This document shows, one piece after another, positions 59,407 through 64,000 of a DNA stretch of 64,000 bases; positions within the stretch are counted from its first letter, which is position 1; every line of letters starts with the position of its first letter. The notes under the pieces are model-generated. The model made no database searches. It was not told the origin of the DNA and saw only the letters and a program-made list of their open reading frames with translations. Made by a program: the position numbers and the translations under genes. Source of the DNA: Dehalococcoidia bacterium (GTDB taxonomy: Bacteria; Chloroflexota; Dehalococcoidia; Tepidiformales; Tepidiformaceae). Location: positions 1 through 64,000 of the forward strand of contig PQAO01000023.1 of assembly GCA_003104995.1 (NCBI GenBank), read 5' to 3'.

Positions 59407-60291
59407 GTGTCGCAAACTGGAACCTGGGCCGTCAAAGTCGGCCTTGCGCAGATGCTCAAGGGCGGCGTCATCATGGACGTCGTCACCCCGGAGCACGCGA
59501 AAATCGCGGAAGAGGCCGGCGCCTGCGCCGTGATGGCCCTGGAACGCGTCCCCTCGGATATCCGCAAAGACGGCGGCGTCGCCCGCATGAGCGACCCCGA
59601 GATGATCGACGGCATCATCAACGCCGTCACCATCCCGGTCATGGCCAAGGCCCGCATCGGCCACTTCGTCGAAGCTGAAGTGCTCCAGGCGCTTGGGATC
59701 GACTACATCGATGAGTCCGAAGTCCTCACCCCCGCCGATGAGGCCCACCATATCGACAAGCACACCTTCAAGGTCCCGTTCGTCTGCGGCTGCCGCAACC
59801 TCGGCGAGGCCCTCCGCCGCATCGGCGAAGGCGCCGCCATGATCCGCACCAAGGGCGAGGCCGGTACCGGCGACATCGTCGAGGCCGTCCGCCACATGCG
59901 GACCGTCCAGGATGAAATCCGCCGCCTGCAGACCCTGGCCGACGACGAAATCTATACCGCCGCCAAGGAGCTTGGCGCCCCGCTCGCGCTCGTCCAGCAG
60001 GTGAAGCGCGAGGGCCGCCTTCCGGTGGTGAACTTCGCCGCCGGCGGTGTGGCCACGCCCGCCGATGCCGCCCTGATGATGCGCCTCGGCGCCGATGGCG
60101 TGTTCGTTGGCTCCGGCATCTTCAAGTCCGAGAACCCGCCGCTTGTGGCAAAGGCGATTGTCGAGGCCACAACCCACTACCAGGATGCCGACGTGATTGC
60201 GCGCGTGAGCCGCGGCCTGGGCAAGGCCATGCCCGGCATCGCCGTCTCCTCCCTGGCCGAAAAGGAGCTGCTCGCCACCCGCGGCTGGTAG
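59407..60291 (+). CDS. pdxS: Pyridoxal 5'-phosphate synthase, PdxS subunit
   Basis: 294 residues, exactly the family length, from GTG 59407 with AAGGAG six bases upstream. TIM barrel that builds PLP from ribose 5-phosphate, glyceraldehyde 3-phosphate and ammonia. Visible residues: [20 protein letters not shown] near the substrate Asp, [12 protein letters not shown] with the Schiff-base Lys, [20 protein letters not shown] with the second Lys, and the phosphate site [17 protein letters not shown]. No pdxT (glutaminase) follows; purA is convergent. PdxT must be elsewhere if ammonia comes from glutamine. Confidence 0.97.
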   Translation: MSQTGTWAVKVGLAQMLKGGVIMDVVTPEHAKIAEEAGACAVMALERVPSDIRKDGGVARMSDPEMIDGIINAVTIPVMAKARIGHFVEAEVLQALGIDYIDESEVLTPADEAHHIDKHTFKVPFVCGCRNLGEALRRIGEGAAMIRTKGEAGTGDIVEAVRHMRTVQDEIRRLQTLADDEIYTAAKELGAPLALVQQVKREGRLPVVNFAAGGVATPADAALMMRLGADGVFVGSGIFKSENPPLVAKAIVEATTHYQDADVIARVSRGLGKAMPGIAVSSLAEKELLATRGW

Positions 60292-60313
60292 TAGCCCACC
60301 ACTGCGAACAACA

Positions 60314-60343
60314 AGAAGCCCGGCCAGCACTGGCCGGGCTTCT
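60314..60343. terminator. Bidirectional hairpin terminator between pdxS and purA
   Basis: AGAAGCCCGGCCA / TGGCCGGGCTTCT, perfect 13-bp stem with GCAC loop. Followed on the plus strand by CCGTCTT and on the minus strand by TGTTGTTCG. Confidence 0.8.
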
Positions 60344-60366
60344 CCGTCTTCGGACCGTCCCGAACT

Positions 60367-61671
60367 CTAGAAGATCGGGTTCACAATGACGGCCTGTTCC
60401 CGCGATGGGCCGACCGAGATGAGGTCCACCGGGCACCCGAGCAGCTCTTCCACGCGCTTGATGAACGCCTGGGCCTGGGGCGGCAGGTCGTCGAAGCTGC
60501 GGACGTGCTCGGTTGGCGTCTGCCAGCCGGGCAGCTCCTCATACACCGGGCGCACCTTGTTCAAGACGGATTCCCGGGCCGGGAGCGTATCGATGATCTC
60601 CCCGTCGAGTTCGTACGACGTGCAGATCTTGATCGTCGCGATGTCGTCGAGCACGTCGAGGCGTGTCAGTGCCAGCGCCGCCAGCCCGTTGAACCGCACG
60701 CTATAGCGCGCCGCGACCGCATCGAGCCAGCCGATCCGCCGCGGACGCCCCGTCGTGGTGCCGTACTCGCCCCGTCCGAACTCCTTGCCGTGGTCGCGCA
60801 GCTGGTCAGCGACGCTATCGAAGAGCTCGGTCGGGAATGGGCCGTTGCCCACGCGCGTCGAGTAACTCTTGAAGACACCGACCACCCGGCTGATGTCCGT
60901 GGGGCCGATGCCCACGCCGAGGGCCGCGCCCGAGCTCGAGCTGCTGGGCACGCTCGATGTGACGAACGGGTAGGTCCCGTGGTCCAGGTCCAGCAACGAT
61001 CCCTGGGCGCCCTCCAGGAGGACGTGCTCGCCCCGCCGGTGGGCATCCAGCACGATTTCCTGGACGTCGCCGACAAACGGCGCCAGCCGCTTCCCGTACT
61101 CGATGTAGGTGTCGAAGCAGTCTTCGAACCTGATGGGTTCCGCATCGTAGACGCACGTCACCACCCGGTTCTGATAGTCAAGCGCCGCCCGCATGCGCGG
61201 GACGAGGTCCTCGGCGCGGAGCAGGTCCGCCACGCGGATGCCCCGGCGCGCAACCTTATCGGTGAAGCAGGGGCCGACGCCCTTGCCGGTGGTGCCGATG
61301 GCGGCGTCGCCACGCCGCGCTTCTTCGAGCTGATCGAGCAGCCGGTGCCAGGGCATGATCACCTGGGCGCGGTCGCTCAAAACGAGCCGGCTCGTATCGA
61401 TCGATTTCGCCTGGAGGCCCTCGATCTCACCGAGCAGCACTTCCGGGTCCACCGCGACACCGTTGCCGATGACGCACGTCTTTTCCGGGTAGAAGATGCC
61501 GGCGGGCACCAGGTGCAGCTTGAATTCGCCGCGGTCATTCACGATCGTATGACCGGCATTGTTCCCGGCACTGTAACGAGCAACGACCTTGGCTTTGCGG
61601 GCGAGCAGATCGACGATGCGGCCTTTGCCCTCGTCGCCCCACTGCCCGCCAACGACGACGACAATAGGCAT
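60367..61671 (-). CDS. purA: Adenylosuccinate synthetase
   Basis: 434 residues from ATG 61671 (GGAG 11 bases upstream); first committed step from IMP to AMP. Hallmarks: GQWGDEGKGRIVDLLA with catalytic Asp, GNNAGHTIV with His, GTTGKGVGPCFTDKVARRGI, RFNGLAALALTRLDVLD for GTP, and the final segment. The usual Asn-Thr-Ala loop after GTYPFVTSS reads VPSSSSSGAALG here, a serine-rich variant. The message starts with a hairpin leader (61686-61722). Confidence 0.97.
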   Translation of the reverse strand: MPIVVVVGGQWGDEGKGRIVDLLARKAKVVARYSAGNNAGHTIVNDRGEFKLHLVPAGIFYPEKTCVIGNGVAVDPEVLLGEIEGLQAKSIDTSRLVLSDRAQVIMPWHRLLDQLEEARRGDAAIGTTGKGVGPCFTDKVARRGIRVADLLRAEDLVPRMRAALDYQNRVVTCVYDAEPIRFEDCFDTYIEYGKRLAPFVGDVQEIVLDAHRRGEHVLLEGAQGSLLDLDHGTYPFVTSSVPSSSSSGAALGVGIGPTDISRVVGVFKSYSTRVGNGPFPTELFDSVADQLRDHGKEFGRGEYGTTTGRPRRIGWLDAVAARYSVRFNGLAALALTRLDVLDDIATIKICTSYELDGEIIDTLPARESVLNKVRPVYEELPGWQTPTEHVRSFDDLPPQAQAFIKRVEELLGCPVDLISVGPSREQAVIVNPIF

Positions 61672-61685
61672 GGCAAACACAACTC

Positions 61686-61722
61686 CGGGCCCCCATTCAT
61701 GGGAGCCCGTTGACCTATTTTA
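61686..61722 (-). promoter_or_regulatory. purA promoter and leader hairpin
   Basis: On the minus strand TAAAAT at 61722-61717 looks like a -10 box. Just downstream CGGGC-T-CCCAT / ATGGG-G-GCCCG folds over 61709-61686, ending 15 bases before the purA ATG, with the GGAG next to the stem foot. It may be a simple stabilising leader or part of a regulatory element; no purine riboswitch core is seen. Confidence 0.45.
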
Positions 61723-61824
61723 CACAGCCGCATGACGTGCGGCTATTCCCCCGGGAAGACAATCCCGCGATTCCTCCCTTTCCCCGATTCCCGCGGACCG
61801 CCCGGCCCCTCCATCATCGAGCCA

Positions 61825-62385
61825 GTGAACCTGTTCCGCCGCAAGATACCGCCCTCCGAAGCGCCCCCGGCGGCGCCCACCTTCGGCGAATGGCTCATCC
61901 GCCAGTTCAGCGCCGGCGAGCCCACCGCTGCCATGCCCTTCTCCCGGCTCGAACGCGTGTGCAGCAACGCCGGGCTGCTCCTTTGCGCCGGCGTCTACTC
62001 GCGCCCACAGGACTTTGGCGGCCTGGCCCCGGGCAGCCGCGAAGGCGATATTGTCGCCCGCCGCACCGCCGATGGGTTCAAGGCGTCCCTCGCCGACCGC
62101 GCGCATACCGTGCTCGCCTGGCCGTGGGACCACATGGCGACGTCGGTCGCCTGGACGGCCTCCCGCAGTGGCGATGTGGCCGAGCCAACGCTCGGCGCCG
62201 CGCTCACCGGCATCGGCGTTGCGTATGCGCTCACCTACCGTGAGCAACTTGCGGCCGTCGTCGAGCTCTGGCAGCAGGTGGCGGCCGGCCTCAACCCCGA
62301 TGCCCCGCCGCCCGACCTTGAGGCGATGGGCCGGGACATGCTGCAGGCATACCGATCCGGGTCCGGAGCAGTGCCGCCGCTTTAG
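61825..62385 (+). CDS. Hypothetical protein
   Basis: 186 residues from GTG 61825; longer starts run through Pro-rich noncoding-like sequence and are less likely. No ribosome site is convincing. Regions: NLFRRKIPPSEAPPAAPTFG (flexible, Pro-rich), LERVCSNAGLLLCAGVYSRP, a core with AHTVLAWPWDHMATSVAWTA, and a helical end ELWQQVAAGLNPDAPPPDLE. No catalytic motif or TM helix stands out. It ends four bases into the convergent gene at 62382. Confidence 0.6.
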   Translation: MNLFRRKIPPSEAPPAAPTFGEWLIRQFSAGEPTAAMPFSRLERVCSNAGLLLCAGVYSRPQDFGGLAPGSREGDIVARRTADGFKASLADRAHTVLAWPWDHMATSVAWTASRSGDVAEPTLGAALTGIGVAYALTYREQLAAVVELWQQVAAGLNPDAPPPDLEAMGRDMLQAYRSGSGAVPPL

Positions 62386-62759
62386 CCCTGGTCGTCCGGC
62401 AGCGGGAACTGAAGGTCGTCGCCGCCCTCTCGCAGCTGTTCCAACAGCTTCTTCGCCATCTCATCCATTTGCTCAGCGGTGATGCCCATGCGCTCCAGGG
62501 TCTCCCGCATCAGCCGCTGCACCTCTTCCATGTCCTGGCGAATCAGCGCCTCGGCGAGCTCGAGCTGCGTCTCGATGGCCATGAACCGTTCGCGCCGCTC
62601 CGTTTCGTTCTCGGTCGCCAGGATGGTCGACATCAGCCGGGTGAAGAGGGTCGTCGTCCGGGCAATTCTGATCCGGTCGTCGTGATGCGGCGGGAAGTCG
62701 CCCGTTACCGCCACTTCGAGTCCGGTCCGTTTGTCGGTCGCCGCGTACTGTTCGGGCAT
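62382..62759 (-). CDS. Hypothetical helical protein, divergent from the sigma factor
   Basis: 125 residues from ATG 62759; TATTCT nine bases upstream (leaderless type) and GAGAGAG next to it. The centre is a long charged helix: TENETERRERFMAIETQLEL, then ALIRQDMEEVQRLMRETLER, then TAEQMDEMAKKLLEQLREGG, with a short acidic tail. Probably a coiled coil. No named family. It starts 121 bases from the divergent ECF sigma factor gene and may belong to the same control circuit. Confidence 0.65.
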   Translation of the reverse strand: MPEQYAATDKRTGLEVAVTGDFPPHHDDRIRIARTTTLFTRLMSTILATENETERRERFMAIETQLELAEALIRQDMEEVQRLMRETLERMGITAEQMDEMAKKLLEQLREGGDDLQFPLPDDQG

Positions 62760-62880
62760 AGCTCTCTCAGAATACGGTAAGATCCGTGTTCTCGCCGTCC
62801 CCGGGGGCTGGCGCTGGTGGCCCTTGACCATGTACATAAGGCGGATGGGGTGTCTTCTTCGCAGGGGAGAGCGATAACGC

Positions 62881-63465
62881 TTGCAGGATTCGGTTTCCCT
62901 CCCGCATCTCCGCGAGGCGGATCGGCTCCAGGCTCTCGAACTCGATGAGCTTGCGGCTCGTGCCGCCCTCGGCGACCGCGCGGCCTTCGAACGAATCTAC
63001 AACCTCCTCGTGGATGACCTGTACAGCTACATCCGCGGCCAGACCCGCAACGAGACCGTCGCCGAAGACCTGGTGGCCAACGTCTTCCTGAAGGCATGGC
63101 GCTCGGCGAAGGGCTACCGGCCCAGTTCGCACACCTTCCGTCGCTGGATCTTCACCATCGCCCGAAACGAAGTGCGCGACTATTGGCGGGCCTCCCAGCG
63201 CACGCTTCCAATGGTAGAGTTCGACATCTCCGACGAACGCCAGCCCGAGCCCGAGTCCGACCCCGTCGAGGTTCGGCGCCTGGTGCAACAGGCATTGGCA
63301 ACGCTGACCGAGGAGCAGCGACAGGTCGTTGTGCTTCGCTACTTCAGCAACAAGTCGCACGAGGAGATTGCGACCATTCTTGGCAAACGCGAAGGCGCCG
63401 TGCGGGCTCAGCTCATGCGGGCCCTGCGCCAGATGCGGAAGGTGATGGGCGATGCTACGCCGTAA
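62881..63465 (+). CDS. ECF-family RNA polymerase sigma factor
   Basis: 194 residues from TTG 62881 with GGGGAGAG upstream. Sigma region 2 at about 25-100: ALGDRAAFERIYNLLVDDLY, VAEDLVANVFLKAWRSAKGY and RRWIFTIARNEVRDYWR. Region 4 at about 130-185: ALATLTEEQRQVVVLRYFSN and HEEIATILGKREGAVRAQLM. A Pro/Glu linker (ERQPEPESDPVE) joins them. The anti-sigma-like gene starts inside its last codons, which is the usual arrangement. Confidence 0.93.
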   Translation: MQDSVSLPHLREADRLQALELDELAARAALGDRAAFERIYNLLVDDLYSYIRGQTRNETVAEDLVANVFLKAWRSAKGYRPSSHTFRRWIFTIARNEVRDYWRASQRTLPMVEFDISDERQPEPESDPVEVRRLVQQALATLTEEQRQVVVLRYFSNKSHEEIATILGKREGAVRAQLMRALRQMRKVMGDATP

Positions 63466-64000
63466 ACCAGACAACACCTTCGAGTTCCGCGATATTGAGC
63501 GGGCGCTTTACGGCGCCGCTCCACACTCCCTCTCGCCCGAACGGCGTGAGGCCCTCCGTGCCCGCATCTTCTCCGAACTCGGCGCGCAGGACGTGCCCCG
63601 GCGAAGCTTCGGTAACATCGCCTCCGAACGCTGGATCGCCGTCCCCGTCGGCGCGAGCGTCGCTGCCGCTGTCATCGCCGCCACCAACTACATCCTCGAC
63701 CCGCAGGACTCGCGAACCGGGACTACCTGGGTCGCGACCGCATCCGGCTCGATCACCGTCGATGGTGTGGAAGGTCCCACCGCCGAACCCGGCCAGCGCA
63801 TCGAGGCGACCGGCCCGTCGTGGGTCGCCGTCGGGAAAGACGTGCGTGTCGGCCTTGAGGCTGGCTCAGCTCTCCGGTTCGCCTCTTCCGGCGACCGGCT
63901 GGCGCTCCTGCTCGATGGCGGTACCCACCACATCCTCTCGCAGCAATCCCTGCTCGAAGTCCGGGGCCAGCGCTGGGTGGCCCGCATGACCGGTCCCGGC
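63452..64000 (+). CDS. Anti-sigma-like membrane protein (3' end outside window)
   Basis: 183 codons visible from ATG 63452, which overlaps the sigma gene by 14 bases. N-terminal cytoplasmic part with EFRDIERALYGAAPHSLSPE and RREALRARIFSELG, one TM helix at about 70-85 (WIAVPVGASVAAAVIAATNY), then a beta-rich FecR-like part: TTWVATASGSITVDGVEGPT, a region ending SWVAVGKDVRV, and LALLLDGGTHHILSQQSL. No zinc-binding HxxxCxxC motif is visible, so not a ZAS type. Likely sequesters or activates the ECF sigma in response to an outside signal. Confidence 0.8.
   Translation, partial: MLRRKPDNTFEFRDIERALYGAAPHSLSPERREALRARIFSELGAQDVPRRSFGNIASERWIAVPVGASVAAAVIAATNYILDPQDSRTGTTWVATASGSITVDGVEGPTAEPGQRIEATGPSWVAVGKDVRVGLEAGSALRFASSGDRLALLLDGGTHHILSQQSLLEVRGQRWVARMTGPG

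Overview
The window is GC-rich bacterial chromosome with dense, mostly short operons. I infer a member of the Chloroflexota (possibly Dehalococcoidia or a Tepidiforma-like lineage). The reasons are the style of the Tat-dependent, Asp-rich substrate-binding lipoproteins, many apparently leaderless genes with a TANNNT box 6-9 bases before the start, an aa3-type oxidase operon, and dispersed hairpin repeats. No 16S gene or ribosomal operon is present, so the lineage is inference.

Layout. 1-6.1 kb: 3' truncated chemotaxis receptor, a two-domain ArsR-type regulator, two tiny related proteins around a repeat block, tRNA-Ser, and proA. 6.4-14.4 kb: a catabolic cluster of Zn alcohol dehydrogenase, two DppB/DppC-type permeases, two near-duplicate substrate-binding lipoproteins and an aldehyde dehydrogenase. 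14.6-20.6 kb: a mosaic zone with an in-frame ProA/CoA-transferase chimera, a LuxR-type HTH, an Asp-box propeller, a Cys-rich secreted protein and a double CaiB-type CoA-transferase. 20.7-28.6 kb: a small 54-residue protein, HAD phosphatase, FemAB/GNAT-like protein, Uma2 nuclease, hairpin repeats, alpha/beta hydrolase, DUF169 protein, MMPL exporter and its ArsR regulator. 28.8-32.7 kb: second peptide-type ABC locus. 33.2-39.3 kb: flavoprotein, small proteins, tRNA-Thr, a toxin-antitoxin-like island (HEPN pair and Panacea pair), an HTH protein and a thermonuclease. 39.5-45.4 kb: third peptide-type ABC locus with duplicated binding proteins. 45.5-51.1 kb: MFS exporter and a cytochrome c oxidase operon with a membrane cupredoxin-like protein. 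51.1-59.1 kb: hydrolase, cysteine synthase with a methyltransferase, two unknown genes, and an 1186-residue ATPase/LuxR/cyclase regulator. 59.4-64 kb: pdxS, purA, unknowns, and an ECF sigma factor with its anti-sigma-like partner, which runs off the end.

How it fits together. The three ABC loci each supply binding proteins and both permeases but no ATPase, so they probably share ATPases encoded elsewhere. With the dehydrogenases, CoA-transferase, DUF169 protein and aa3 oxidase this suggests an aerobic heterotroph living on imported small organic compounds. The most unusual items are the three-way segmental mosaic linking proA, a CoA-transferase and the 5.7 kb gene, the double CoA-transferase with one degraded active site, and the fusion regulator with a C-terminal cyclase.
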